From Methanomicrobiales archaeon (GTDB lineage Archaea > Halobacteriota > Methanomicrobia > Methanomicrobiales > Methanospirillaceae): 41,185 bases of DNA. The stretch covers positions 1-41,185 of the forward strand of contig JANXYM010000017.1 in the NCBI GenBank assembly GCA_025350045.1, read 5' to 3'. The notes under the pieces were generated by a model. The model saw only the letters and a list, made by a program, of their open reading frames with translations. It ran no database searches and was not told the origin of the DNA. A program made the position numbers and the translations under genes. Numbering within the stretch: the stretch's first letter is position 1; the number at the start of each line of letters is the position of its first letter. Positions 8,625-18,079 of the stretch are shown here, one piece after another.

Positions 8625-11546
8625 TTGATCTCCGTTCTGTATGTTGATGATGAGCCGGCCCTCCTTGATATTGGAAAGGCTTTTTTGGAAAAGAGCGGGT
8701 CTATCACCGTTGAAACGTCCTCTTCTGTTGCCGATGCAAAGGTACGGCTGGCCCAATGCACCTATGATGCGATCGTCTCTGACTACCAGATGCCCGCGAC
8801 CGATGGCATCGAGTTTCTCAAATACATACGTGTCCGTCATGGCGATCTCCCGTTCATCCTTTTTACCGGCAGGGGACGCGAGGAAGTGGTGATCGAGGCG
8901 CTCAATTTCGGTGCCGACTTCTATCTCCAGAAAGGTGGCAGCCCGGCACCCCAGTTTGCCGAGCTGGAGCACAAGATCCGGCAGGCTGTGTACCAGAAAC
9001 AGTCAGAGCGGTGCATCAATGAATCCGAAGAGCGGTACCGCACCCTGTTTGAGAATGCGAGCGACGCGATCTTCCTCATCGACCGGGATGTGTATATCGA
9101 TTGCAACAAGAAGGCGCTGGAGTTTTTTGGCTGCACCCGGGAAGAGCTGATCGGTTCGCGTCCCTGCGATCACTCTCCTCCCTTCCAGTCCGATGGCATA
9201 TCCTCTGCTGAAAAAAGCCGGGAACTCCTGCAGATAGCAGTCGGGGGAACACCCCGGCTGTTTGACTGGCGCCACAGCCGGCTGGATGGCAGGGAGTTTG
9301 ATGCCGAGATCAGTCTCACCCGCCTGGATGTCAAGGGCCGTAATCTCCTCTTAGCGATCATGCGTGACGTCCATGAGCGCAAAAAAGTAGAGTGTGCACT
9401 GCGGGAATCAGCCCAGCTGATGACGAACATCATCAGTTTCCTGCCTGATGCCACGTTTGCCATCAACAGTGACGGGCGGGTGATTGCCTGGAACCGGGCC
9501 ATGGAGAAGATGACCGGCATTTCAGCCGATGCCATGATCGGCCAGGGTGAGTATGCCCACTCACTCCCGTTCTATGGGGAGCGTCGCCCGGTATTGATCG
9601 ACCTGATCCTTTCCTGGGATGAGACGACAGCCTCTCACTACACCTCAATCCAGGAAGAGGGTACGAATCTTATCTCGGAGGCATTTGTACCCGGACTCCA
9701 TGCCGGAAGAGGGGCCCATCTCTGGTTTACGGCATCCCCGCTCATCGATACCCTGGGGAACGTCATCGGGGCGATCGAATCCATACGGGATATCACCCCC
9801 AGTAAAAACCGGCTGATCGAGCTTCAGGCTTCCTATCAGCAGGTTGCAGCAATGGAAGAGGAGCTGCGGAACAATTTTGAGGAACTCACGTCACGGGAGC
9901 GGGTCGTTGCCGAGAGTGAAGCCAATTACCGGGCTCTCTTTTCTGCAATGGTTGAGGGACATGCCGTCAGCGAGCTGGTGTATGACACCGACGGCAGCCC
10001 GGTCGAGTACCGGATCCTGCAGGCGAATCCTGCATTTGAAAAGATCTTCGGTATCCCTTCAGAAACTGCGACTGGCCAGACGAGCACTGTGGTATTTGGT
10101 GTGCATGAGCCCGGGGCGCTTGCCCTGTACTCTGATGTCGCCCGTACCGGGATCCCCCGAAGTTTTGAGATCTGGTATCCCCCGATGAAAAAGCATTTCG
10201 CGATCTCGGCGTATTCCCCCAGGCCGGGAACATTTGCCACGGTATTTGAAGATATTACTGATCGCAGGCAGAAAGAACAGGAACTTTTAGCCGCCTATGA
10301 GCAGATAGCCGCAATTGAAGAGGAGCTGCGGAACAATTTTGAGGAACTGGGGTCACGGGAACAGGCACTGCGTACCAGCGAGGAACACTACCGGCGGATC
10401 GTAGAGACGGCAAACGAGGGTATCTGGTCCATGGATGACGGGCTGAAAGCAACCTTTGTCAACCGCCGCCTTGCCGACATGCTCGGGTATTCCACTCATG
10501 AAATTCTCGGAAGATCGATCGAGGATTTCATGCATGCCGGAGAACTGCCGGATCATGCAGAAAAGGTCCGGCTCCGCCATTCAGGTGACAGTTCGGTGTA
10601 CGAGCGGCAGTTCTGCAGAAAAGACGGGACTCCTCTCTGGTGTCTCGTCTCGGCAACACCTCTCCGGGATGCGGGAGGTATGTTCCAGGGTTCGTTTGCC
10701 ATGCTCACGGATATCACGGCACGGAAGATCGCCCGGGATGAACTCGAGCAGAAGAACCTGGAGCTGAACGCGGCCAATGAACAGATGGCAGCCATGTTTG
10801 AAGAGCTAAAGGCAACCGAGGAGTCGCTGGTGGCCCGTAACCGGGAACTTGAGGAACAGCGAAAAGCCCTTCATAAGTCGGAGCTGGGCCTGCAGCACGC
10901 AAACCGGAAGCTCACCCTGCTCTCGGGTATTACGCGCCACGATGTGGTGAACCAGCTCATGGCCCTGAGCGGTTACGTTGAGTTGTCGGCTGACTGTTCG
11001 CAGGATGCAAAGTTTGTGCAGTTGCGGGAAAAGGAACAGAATCTGATCGAGATGATCCACCAGCAGATCCTCTTCATGCAGGAGTACGAGGATATGGGGG
11101 TGAACGCACCGGTATGGCAGAATGTGGACACAACGGTAAAGAACGCTGCAGCGGGACTGGATCTCTCCGGTGTCAACGTAACGGTGGTTTCCGGCACCCT
11201 GGAGATTTATGCTGATCCGCTGCTCATGAAGGTGTTCTATAACCTGATGGATAACACGCTGCGCTATGGAAAAACCGTGTCGGCAATCACGTTTTCCTGT
11301 GAGAAGAAGGAGAGCGGACTGGTGCTCACGTATACGGATAATGGCGTTGGCGTGGATGCGGATGCCCGTCCTCACCTCTTTGAACGGGGGTATGGGAAAC
11401 ACACCGGTCTTGGTCTCTTTTTTACCCGGGAAGTGCTCGGAATTACCGGTCTTTCCATAACAGAAACCGGTACCTCCGGCAAGGGGGCCCGGTTCGAGAT
11501 CACCGTGCCGGAGGGAGAGTACCGCTTCACGGGTACCCCCCAATAA
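8625..11546 (+). CDS. Receiver/multi-PAS sensor histidine kinase
   Basis: This 973-residue cytoplasmic signalling protein has an N-terminal receiver domain (1-120; acid pair D8/D9, phosphoacceptor D53 in SDYQMP), then four PAS domains starting near 133, 258, 429 and 582. A coiled-coil linker (about 700-765) leads to a histidine kinase core with H772 in GITRHDVVNQLMAL. The ATPase domain has NLMDNTLRYG, DNGVGV and GYGKHTGLGLFF. No membrane segment is present. The TTG start at 8625 is chosen because GGTGG lies 6 bases before it, no in-frame ATG is near, and the receiver begins at once. The linker EEELRNNFEEL occurs twice, after PAS2 and PAS3, in nearly identical DNA. With a receiver in front and a kinase behind, it probably relays between two-component proteins; the signal is unknown. 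Confidence 0.93.
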   Translation: MISVLYVDDEPALLDIGKAFLEKSGSITVETSSSVADAKVRLAQCTYDAIVSDYQMPATDGIEFLKYIRVRHGDLPFILFTGRGREEVVIEALNFGADFYLQKGGSPAPQFAELEHKIRQAVYQKQSERCINESEERYRTLFENASDAIFLIDRDVYIDCNKKALEFFGCTREELIGSRPCDHSPPFQSDGISSAEKSRELLQIAVGGTPRLFDWRHSRLDGREFDAEISLTRLDVKGRNLLLAIMRDVHERKKVECALRESAQLMTNIISFLPDATFAINSDGRVIAWNRAMEKMTGISADAMIGQGEYAHSLPFYGERRPVLIDLILSWDETTASHYTSIQEEGTNLISEAFVPGLHAGRGAHLWFTASPLIDTLGNVIGAIESIRDITPSKNRLIELQASYQQVAAMEEELRNNFEELTSRERVVAESEANYRALFSAMVEGHAVSELVYDTDGSPVEYRILQANPAFEKIFGIPSETATGQTSTVVFGVHEPGALALYSDVARTGIPRSFEIWYPPMKKHFAISAYSPRPGTFATVFEDITDRRQKEQELLAAYEQIAAIEEELRNNFEELGSREQALRTSEEHYRRIVETANEGIWSMDDGLKATFVNRRLADMLGYSTHEILGRSIEDFMHAGELPDHAEKVRLRHSGDSSVYERQFCRKDGTPLWCLVSATPLRDAGGMFQGSFAMLTDITARKIARDELEQKNLELNAANEQMAAMFEELKATEESLVARNRELEEQRKALHKSELGLQHANRKLTLLSGITRHDVVNQLMALSGYVELSADCSQDAKFVQLREKEQNLIEMIHQQILFMQEYEDMGVNAPVWQNVDTTVKNAAAGLDLSGVNVTVVSGTLEIYADPLLMKVFYNLMDNTLRYGKTVSAITFSCEKKESGLVLTYTDNGVGVDADARPHLFERGYGKHTGLGLFFTREVLGITGLSITETGTSGKGARFEITVPEGEYRFTGTPQ

Positions 11547-11697
11547 TCCCGATAATTTCTCTCCCTGAGTCCAGTATCGCCCTCTGTTGCCCTACCGCAT
11601 CCGCACGACCCTGCACCAATCCGAGGAAAACGGTGACTGATCTTGCAGGACGGATGCATGAATTCCCGGTTCCCGGGAAACCCGGGTATGGGACTCC

Positions 11698-12786
11698 TCA
11701 TTCCAGGGTACGCCGGTACGTGGCAATACCCAGCATCATAGCTGCTAACGAGAAGATGCACAGGGCAATGAGATCCACACCAATTACATCGAGCCCCTGT
11801 CCCCTCAGGACGATACTCCTGAGCGCGTGCACTGCATAATACTCCGGGTTGATGATCGTTATCCAGCGCAGCCAGTCCGGCATACCGATGACCGGGTAAA
11901 ATGCCCCGCTGGTCATGAACAGGATCAGGTTGAAAAAAGCCGACATGGAGGCGTACTCCTGCTGGTTGGAGAACCGGGACGCCATCGAGACCATGAAACT
12001 GGTGATGCCGATGCTGGTGATGAACAACACGAGCAGGACCATGAGGAAATTTTCCGTAGTCTGGATCATGATCCCGGTGATCAGGAGATCAACGACAAAG
12101 ATGACGAACCCGGAGAGAAATGCCCGCACCGTGCCGCTCGCGATCATGCCCATAATGATGCTCGAGCGCTTCACGGGTGTCACGAAGTACCCCTCGATGA
12201 TACCCATCTCCCGGTCCTTGATGAGCGCTATGCCCCCGCCCATCATGGTGGTCATGAAGATCGCCATGACAATAACGCCCACGCCAAAGAACTGGATATA
12301 TTTGATATCCCCGTAAATTTTGTTGATCTCAAGCTGACTGTGCGATCCCGATTTAACGAGCGCTGCATTCACCCCGGATACGATCACGGTGGGGGTGACC
12401 GAATCGGAACTGTCCACATAGAGCCGTATCGGGCGATTGGGTAAGAGTGGCGAGGGAATTACCAGGACCCCGCTCACACCACCGGTCTGTAACGCCCGTT
12501 TGGCTTTCAGTTCATCATTATAGACTGCAATGTCAAAAGTGGGAGGACTGTCCGGCTGCGCCATGTGTTTGAGTTCCCCCACAACCGGCGTGAACAGGGG
12601 GGTCTGATCGATGTACGGCTCTTCCTGCACAACCGCGATCGAAACATGGCTGATCGCCCCCCCCATTGCATTGCCGAAGATCACGAGGTACATGATCGGC
12701 ATCAGTAGGGTGAAGATGATCACGAACGGGTTGCCGAGGAACTTCTTGAAATCCCGTTTGAAGATCGCAATTGCACCCTTGATCAT
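11698..12786 (-). CDS. ABC-2 type transporter permease
   Basis: This 362-residue membrane subunit of an ABC exporter has ABC-2 topology. A first helix at about 22-42 (FVIIFTLLMPIMYLVIFGNA) is followed by a large external domain of about 130 residues. A cluster of five helices comes next, including the conserved region around KDREMGIIEGYFVTPVKRSS, the coupling segment before the second helix group. It is translated directly from the ATPase gene: the shared bases TGATG hold the ATPase stop and this start. Such permeases export drugs, lipids or polysaccharide; the substrate is unknown here. The CCCGGG-rich inverted repeats at about 11660-11690 beyond its stop may help termination. Confidence 0.92.
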   Translation of the reverse strand: MIKGAIAIFKRDFKKFLGNPFVIIFTLLMPIMYLVIFGNAMGGAISHVSIAVVQEEPYIDQTPLFTPVVGELKHMAQPDSPPTFDIAVYNDELKAKRALQTGGVSGVLVIPSPLLPNRPIRLYVDSSDSVTPTVIVSGVNAALVKSGSHSQLEINKIYGDIKYIQFFGVGVIVMAIFMTTMMGGGIALIKDREMGIIEGYFVTPVKRSSIIMGMIASGTVRAFLSGFVIFVVDLLITGIMIQTTENFLMVLLVLFITSIGITSFMVSMASRFSNQQEYASMSAFFNLILFMTSGAFYPVIGMPDWLRWITIINPEYYAVHALRSIVLRGQGLDVIGVDLIALCIFSLAAMMLGIATYRRTLE

Positions 12787-13853
12787 CAGGAGCGCCCCCC
12801 GCCCTGTGCCCCGTCGCTTCCCCCGCCATCGCTCAGTTTCTTACCGGTCAGGTAGATGAAGACGTCTTCGAGCGAGGGTGACCGGATCGAGATGGCGGTC
12901 ATGGTTACCGAATAGCGATCGAAGATTGCAAGAATTTCCGGCAGGACGGTGTTCCCGTTCTTTGCCGTGATAAAGAGCCTCTGCTCTTTTATTTCAGCGG
13001 ATATGACGAGTGAATGAGCACTGATTGCTACAAGGACCCGGTCGTCCATCCGGCCAAATCCAATCTCAATCAGGTCGCCAGCCGGGAGCAGCAGGCGCAG
13101 GTTATCCATGGTATCCAACGAGATGAGCCGGCCCTGGTTCACAAACGCTATCCTGCCGCAGAGTTTCTCTGCCTCGTCCATGTAGTGCGTGGTTAAGATG
13201 ATGGTGGTATTCTCAGCGTTCAGGGTCTCGATCTGATGCCAGACCTCGCGCCGGGATTCCGGGTCCAGACCAATCGTTGGTTCATCCAGGAACAGGATCA
13301 GGGGCCGGTGGATGAACGCCCGCACGATCTCGAGCTTCCTCTTCATCCCTCCTGAGAAGGTCTGCACTTTCATGTAGGCCCGGTCGGTAAGTCCGACCAT
13401 CGATAAGAGTTCCCAGATCCGGTCCGGCAGGATGCGGTCATCGACATCTTCCAACTTGCCGTAGAACTCGAGGTTGTCGTACGCGGTGAGTTCATTGTCC
13501 AGCGTGCTGTTCTGGGGGCAGACCCCGATGATGCCCCGGATCTTTTCCGGGTCTTTGGTGATCTCGTACTCTCCCACATAGGCTGTTCCCGATGAGGGAC
13601 TCAGCAGGGTGGTGAGGATACGGATTAAGGTACTTTTCCCCGCCCCGTTCGGGCCCAGCAGGCCGAAGATCTCACCGCGTTTTACATCGAACGTGACATC
13701 ATCGACCGCAGTGACTGTCCGCTGTTTGTCCTGGAAGGTCTTGGTGAGATGTTCGATGCGTATGACGCACTGTTCCGCAGAACAATGGCCGCTGCTTGCC
13801 GGATGCTGCAGTGTATCTTCCTCCTCATCAGGGGATGCAGCGGGGGGGGTCAT
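12786..13853 (-). CDS. ABC transporter ATP-binding protein (DrrA-like)
   Basis: This 355-residue cytoplasmic ATPase drives the adjacent permease. It has Walker A GPNGAGKS, the signature FSGGMKRKLEIVRA, Walker B LILFLDEPTIGLDP and the switch TTHYMDEAEKLCGR, followed by the C-terminal extension common in DrrA/CcmA-type exporters. The first 30 residues (acidic, Pro/Ser-rich, with two Cys) are unusual; a later start is possible, but no better one is evident. Its stop overlaps the permease start by one base, so the pair is coupled. The 350 bases upstream hold repeat copy B1 and no other gene. Confidence 0.93.
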   Translation of the reverse strand: MTPPAASPDEEEDTLQHPASSGHCSAEQCVIRIEHLTKTFQDKQRTVTAVDDVTFDVKRGEIFGLLGPNGAGKSTLIRILTTLLSPSSGTAYVGEYEITKDPEKIRGIIGVCPQNSTLDNELTAYDNLEFYGKLEDVDDRILPDRIWELLSMVGLTDRAYMKVQTFSGGMKRKLEIVRAFIHRPLILFLDEPTIGLDPESRREVWHQIETLNAENTTIILTTHYMDEAEKLCGRIAFVNQGRLISLDTMDNLRLLLPAGDLIEIGFGRMDDRVLVAISAHSLVISAEIKEQRLFITAKNGNTVLPEILAIFDRYSVTMTAISIRSPSLEDVFIYLTGKKLSDGGGSDGAQGGGRS

Positions 13854-13949
13854 AGGTTTGATAAAAAATACGTGGGATCTGGTAGCACTTAATGTGTGGG
13901 GAATGTACGTGGGTAATCGTTGCGTTTGTATTGTACAGCCCGGTCCAAA

Positions 13950-14035
13950 GATGGAGGCAGATGCCCCGTACCCCCGGTTACGATAGATTCCGCCGCCCCC
14001 GGCGGGGCGCCCCAGCGGCGGTTCAGGGACCGGTT
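13950..14035. repeat. Dispersed GC-rich intergenic repeat, copy B1
   Basis: Aligned with copy C, this copy shares GATG(G)GGC(A/T)GATGCCCC, then a TACC...CGG...CGAT stretch and the GC-rich palindrome CCGCCGCCCCCGGCGGGGCG, ending in GCGGCGGTTCAG and GAC. It is degenerate relative to copies A and C but in the same order throughout. It lies between the ABC ATPase start and copy B2. Confidence 0.65.
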
Positions 14036-14149
14036 ATCCTTTAATTACACAATTGATTCTCATTAAATTGAAAAAGGATTTTTGGATTATTCTTTTTGAA
14101 AATTTTGGCTCTGTAGAAATCATCGGGTTTTATCTATCATAGGCCGCTC

Positions 14150-14309
14150 TTGGGGGCTACGACATCTGATGCCTTCGCCCCCGCCGCTTCAGGCATCCCC
14201 CACACAGGGATAGACCCATAGAAGGTCAGTGAAAATTTCGCTAAAAGGGGGTCAAGGGGATGCTCCCCTTGGGCTGCCTCCCCCTATTTAGGTAGAGAGG
14301 GGTTCACTC
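14150..14309. repeat. Dispersed GC-rich intergenic repeat, copy B2 (tail type)
   Basis: This copy matches the second half of copy A: GAAGGTCAGTGAAAA, AAAAGGGGGTCAAGGGG(A)TGCTCCCC, CTGCCTCCCCCT and GAGAGGGGTTCACTC occur in the same order and spacing. It is preceded by a diverged TGGGGGCT...TGATGCC...GCCCCC hairpin. The AT-rich spacer 14036-14149 contains the IS-end-like 15-mer GGCTCTGTAGAAATC at 14107-14121. No gene is seen in 13854-14448. Confidence 0.7.
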
Positions 14310-14454
14310 TCCCCGCAACTGTTTGAGAATACATAAACCCTGAAAAAATGATTTTAATTGACCTTCACATAATTTTCGTTTGTAAAAAAACGATCCCCCC
14401 TCAACCCCCTCCCCAATCGCTTCTCTTATCTCCCTTCCCGTGTAATCAGTGTGT

Positions 14455-17148
14455 ATGATGCACGAGCCGCCGGTAAAAAAGGCCATCTTCTGGTGTGAGC
14501 AGTGCAATGTGCCGCTCGTGGCAAAGAGCTGTGCGTGCGGTGCTGAGGGCAAAAAGATCGAATTGCTCCAGCCATACGATGTCCGTCCGGCCCTGGCAGG
14601 AGATATGGCTCTGGTAAAAAAACTCGTGCAGGAGCGGTTTGGCAATGTCCCGCTTGCAAAGATCCTCCTCTTTAACAAGACCGGCGGGGTTGACCGGGCG
14701 GACCTGGTCATCATGAACGGCGAGCGGCTCGGCTGGCTGACCTTCGATCCCATGCTGCGGAAATTCAGTCTTGACCTTTCCCCTGAAGCGCTCCCGTTCA
14801 TTCTCCCGCATGCAACACAGGGAATTATCGATCTCGACACCCACACGAATGTCCGGCAGGAGCAGGGACGCGTTGGTGGCAAAAGGATTGCGCTCACGGT
14901 TCCCGTGCCGGACGGAACGGTCATCGTAAAATACAAAAACAAGTTCGGCACCGGCATGGTAAAGGAAGGGTCCATCAAGGTCAAGGAGCTCATCGCAGTA
15001 GTGCCCCGCACCCCGAAAAATCCCGGCTGGGAAGTGGCTGTCGAGAAGAACAAATTCCACTTAAAAAATCTTGAGCGCCACGCAATCCGGGCCATCAAGC
15101 AGCATATCGCGGATCGCCCTACTGCCAATGTCTCATTTTCCGGGGGAAAGGACAGCACTGCGGTGCTCCAGATCGCCCGGAAAGCCGGGGTGACGAAAGC
15201 GTTCTTCATCGATACCGGTCTTGAATTTCCCGAAACGATCGCGTTTGTCGAATCGCAGGACGTAGAGATCATACGAAAGGCCGGCGACTTCTGGCAGGCG
15301 GCAGAAAAGGCCGGGCCACCGGGCAAGGACAACCGCTGGTGCTGCAAACTCCAGAAACTCCACCCGCTCAAACTCTATCTCGCGGATGTCGGCCCCTGCG
15401 TCACGGTGCAGGGCAACCGCTGGTATGAGTCCTGGAACCGGGCAGGGCTTGACGAGACCAGCCAGAACCCGGCCAACCCGCTCCAGCTCAACATCTCACC
15501 CATCCGGCACTGGCGGGCGCTGGAAGTCTTCCTCTACCTCTGGTGGCAGAAGACTGCCATCAACCCGCTCTACGACAAGGGACTCGAACGCATAGGGTGT
15601 TATCTCTGCCCCGCGATGCTCGAGAGCGAGTACGAGGAACTCCGGACACTCCAGCCGGCATATGCACAGCGCTGGGATGCGTTTCTCGAACGGTGGGCGG
15701 CAAAGAAAGGATTCCCCGAAGTCTTCTTCCGCTGGGGACTCTGGCGGTGGCGGGCACTGCCCCCCAAGATGCGGGAACTCTGCAAACTCAAAGGGATCCC
15801 CTTCAATGAGGATTATACCCTGCGAACCGGGCCGGTACGGGCAATTTCGGAGGCAACGGTTGCCCGACAGGAAATGAAAAAAAATGCGGACACAAAGGAA
15901 GTAACCAAAGACGAAAAGGTCAAGGAAGAAAAGATCATGGAGCCGTCAATGGATGCACACGCGACTGAGGGATTCCCGGTAGCAGCGATACGGAAGGATT
16001 TCCCCATCTTAGGAGATCTCATCTATCTCGACAATGCCGCAACGAGTTTCTCGCCTGAACCGGTGATCGAAGCGATGGTGGAGTTCGAGCACAACTACCG
16101 GGCCAATGTCGGCCGGGGTGTGCACCGGCTCACCCAGATTGCCAGCCAGCGCTACTGGCATGCCCATGAGAAGGTGGCGGAGTTCATCGGCGGGAAGAAT
16201 GGCACCTGCGTGTTTACCAAAAATACCACCGAAGGTATCAATATGGTTGCCCACGGCGTTGCGTGGACCCGCGGGGATCGCGTCATTACCACGATTCTTG
16301 AGCATCACTCCAACCTGCTCCCGTGGCGGGCCCTGGATGCCCGGGGGGTGGAAGTTGATATACTCGGCCTTGGTGCGGATTACTCGCTTGACCTCGATGC
16401 TCTCGGGGAGATGATCACCCCGGCAACGCGCCTGGTTACCGTTACCCATGCCTCCAATGTGCTGGGGGTAGTTACGCCCGTCAGGGAGATTGCGAAGTGC
16501 TGCCATGATCACGGGGCCCGCCTGCTCGTGGATGGTGCCCAGACCGTACCGCACATGCCGGTGGATGTCGTTTCGCTCGGCTGCGATTATTTCGCGTTCT
16601 CCGGCCACAAGATGTGCGGTCCTACCGGCACCGGTGTCCTCTGGATGAAGGATGCGGATCTTGAACCGTTCATTCTCGGTGGTGGAATGGTCGAGACCGT
16701 TACCGGTACCGGCTTTACCCCTGCCGAAGGATACCAGAAGTACGAAGCCGGCACTCCCAACATTGCCGGAGGCATCGGGCTTGGCGTAGCGGCCGGGTAT
16801 CTTGCAGCGATCGGGATGGATAAGATCCAGCGCCATGAAGAGATGCTTACCACGCGGCTGATCAACGGACTTGCCCGGAACGGAAAGATCCATGTCTATG
16901 CTCCCCGGCGTTCCGGTTCCCGCATCGGTGTTGTGTCATTCACGGTTGACGGGTTCCACCCGCACGAAGTGGCCCAGCAGCTGGATGAAACAGCAGATAT
17001 CCTGGTGCGGTCCGGTCATCACTGCTGCCAGCCCCTGATGGAATTATTAGGCTTAAAAGACGGGACCGTCCGGGCAAGTCTTGCATTGTACAACACCGCA
17101 GAAGAGATCGATATGCTCATCGCTACGTTAGAGGAACTCACGCGATAG
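14455..17148 (+). CDS. PP-loop (PAPS-reductase-like)/SufS cysteine desulfurase fusion
   Basis: This bifunctional protein has about 897 residues; numbering here counts from the GTG at 14449. It opens with a zinc-ribbon-like set C16/C19/C28/C30, followed by a possible PUA-like region to about 190. A PP-loop ATPase domain of the PAPS-reductase family follows, with SGGKDS at 231-236 and paired cysteines C298/C299 and C384/C387, which could hold an Fe-S cluster or persulfide. A Lys/Glu-rich linker (about 475-515) joins it to a full SufS-type desulfurase: PLP lysine K721 in SGHKMCGPTGTG and active-site cysteine in RSGHHCCQPL (859-860). The desulfurase would make persulfide for the PP-loop domain, suggesting RNA or cofactor thiolation rather than sulfate reduction. 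ATG 14455 is preferred; TTCTCTTATC 25 bases upstream suggests a leaderless mRNA. thiM and thiE follow. Confidence 0.9.
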   Translation: MMHEPPVKKAIFWCEQCNVPLVAKSCACGAEGKKIELLQPYDVRPALAGDMALVKKLVQERFGNVPLAKILLFNKTGGVDRADLVIMNGERLGWLTFDPMLRKFSLDLSPEALPFILPHATQGIIDLDTHTNVRQEQGRVGGKRIALTVPVPDGTVIVKYKNKFGTGMVKEGSIKVKELIAVVPRTPKNPGWEVAVEKNKFHLKNLERHAIRAIKQHIADRPTANVSFSGGKDSTAVLQIARKAGVTKAFFIDTGLEFPETIAFVESQDVEIIRKAGDFWQAAEKAGPPGKDNRWCCKLQKLHPLKLYLADVGPCVTVQGNRWYESWNRAGLDETSQNPANPLQLNISPIRHWRALEVFLYLWWQKTAINPLYDKGLERIGCYLCPAMLESEYEELRTLQPAYAQRWDAFLERWAAKKGFPEVFFRWGLWRWRALPPKMRELCKLKGIPFNEDYTLRTGPVRAISEATVARQEMKKNADTKEVTKDEKVKEEKIMEPSMDAHATEGFPVAAIRKDFPILGDLIYLDNAATSFSPEPVIEAMVEFEHNYRANVGRGVHRLTQIASQRYWHAHEKVAEFIGGKNGTCVFTKNTTEGINMVAHGVAWTRGDRVITTILEHHSNLLPWRALDARGVEVDILGLGADYSLDLDALGEMITPATRLVTVTHASNVLGVVTPVREIAKCCHDHGARLLVDGAQTVPHMPVDVVSLGCDYFAFSGHKMCGPTGTGVLWMKDADLEPFILGGGMVETVTGTGFTPAEGYQKYEAGTPNIAGGIGLGVAAGYLAAIGMDKIQRHEEMLTTRLINGLARNGKIHVYAPRRSGSRIGVVSFTVDGFHPHEVAQQLDETADILVRSGHHCCQPLMELLGLKDGTVRASLALYNTAEEIDMLIATLEELTR

Positions 17149-17194
17149 GCACATTTTTAAAAAAATATCTGTCCGTTTCCTTCTCCCTGTCACG

Positions 17195-17203
17195 GTTTAA
17201 TAG
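17195..17203 (+). promoter_or_regulatory. Possible TATA box for thiME
   Basis: GTTTAATAG lies about 70 bases before the chosen thiM start, within the 120-base gap after the fusion gene. It resembles an archaeal TATA box. No TPP riboswitch could be recognised in the gap. Confidence 0.35.
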
Positions 17204-17268
17204 TCGTGCTGCACATAGTTGGGTATACAACTACCAGGAAAAAGTATCCCCCCTCTCCGGAGAACCCG

Positions 17269-18069
17269 ATGACACCTGTTCAACTATCTGACCTGTTTGC
17301 CCGCGTGCGGAAGAACCGCCCGCTTGTCCATCATATCACCAATTACGTCACGGTCAATGACTGCGCAAATATCACGATCTGTGCCGGGGGTGCACCGATC
17401 ATGGCAGATGCGATCGAAGAAGTGGCCGAGATGACGGGGATCGTCGGGGCGCTCGTGCTCAATATCGGGACGCTCAACAAGGTCCAGATCGCCTCAATGA
17501 TCGCAGCCGGCAGGAAAGCAAATGAACTGAAGATCCCCGTCATTCTCGATCCGGTTGGTGCTGGTGCAACCCGTTTCCGGACGGACACCGCCCGGCGCCT
17601 GCTTGCCGAACTGGAGATCACGATTCTCAAGGGAAATGCCGGGGAGATCGGCGTGCTTGCCGGTGCAGACGGGAAGGTGCGGGGCGTGGATTCCGCAGGA
17701 CTTACCGGTGATCCCGTGGCGGTTGCAAAGGAGTTTGCCTTGTCCGATGGCCTGACGGTTGTTGTGAGCGGGGCCACCGACATCGTGACCGATGGCAGGC
17801 GTGTCCTGCTCGTGGAGAACGGTCACCCGATGATGGGTGGCATATCGGGTACCGGGTGTATGGCGGCATCGGTGACCGGTGCATGTGCCGCGGAATCCAA
17901 AGATCCCGTTTTGGCAGCAGCTGCTGCCCTCGCCGCACTGGGCATCGCCGGGGAACGGGCAGCAACCGGGGCCCGGGGGCCGTACTCGTTCAAAGTCGCC
18001 CTCTTCGATGAACTTGCCGGACTGACGCCCGCAGTGCTTAAGTCCTCTGCAAAGATCAGATCCGTATGA
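17269..18069 (+). CDS. thiM: Hydroxyethylthiazole kinase
   Basis: ThiM phosphorylates 4-methyl-5-(2-hydroxyethyl)thiazole in thiamine salvage. The 266-residue product has the family layout: [15 protein letters not shown] near the start, GGAPIMAD, the NIGTL segment, [22 protein letters not shown], and the C-terminal anion hole and catalytic Cys region [16 protein letters not shown]. Length matches the family (about 260-270). The start at 17269 is preferred over an upstream in-frame TTG/CTG extension because GGAG lies 6 bases before it and the family begins here. It is followed after 10 bases by thiE, so the two steps joining the thiazole and pyrimidine halves are co-expressed. Confidence 0.93.
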   Translation: MTPVQLSDLFARVRKNRPLVHHITNYVTVNDCANITICAGGAPIMADAIEEVAEMTGIVGALVLNIGTLNKVQIASMIAAGRKANELKIPVILDPVGAGATRFRTDTARRLLAELEITILKGNAGEIGVLAGADGKVRGVDSAGLTGDPVAVAKEFALSDGLTVVVSGATDIVTDGRRVLLVENGHPMMGGISGTGCMAASVTGACAAESKDPVLAAAAALAALGIAGERAATGARGPYSFKVALFDELAGLTPAVLKSSAKIRSV

Positions 18070-18079
18070 AAGCTCCTCT

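Noticed and set aside
14304-15371. 355-codon minus-strand ORF opposite the fusion gene
   Set aside because: It has Ser/Arg-rich shadow composition and lies opposite the conserved PP-loop domain.
17149-17268. TPP riboswitch before thiM
   Set aside because: The conserved TPP motif (CUGAGA, with its partner loops) is not present in the 120-base gap.
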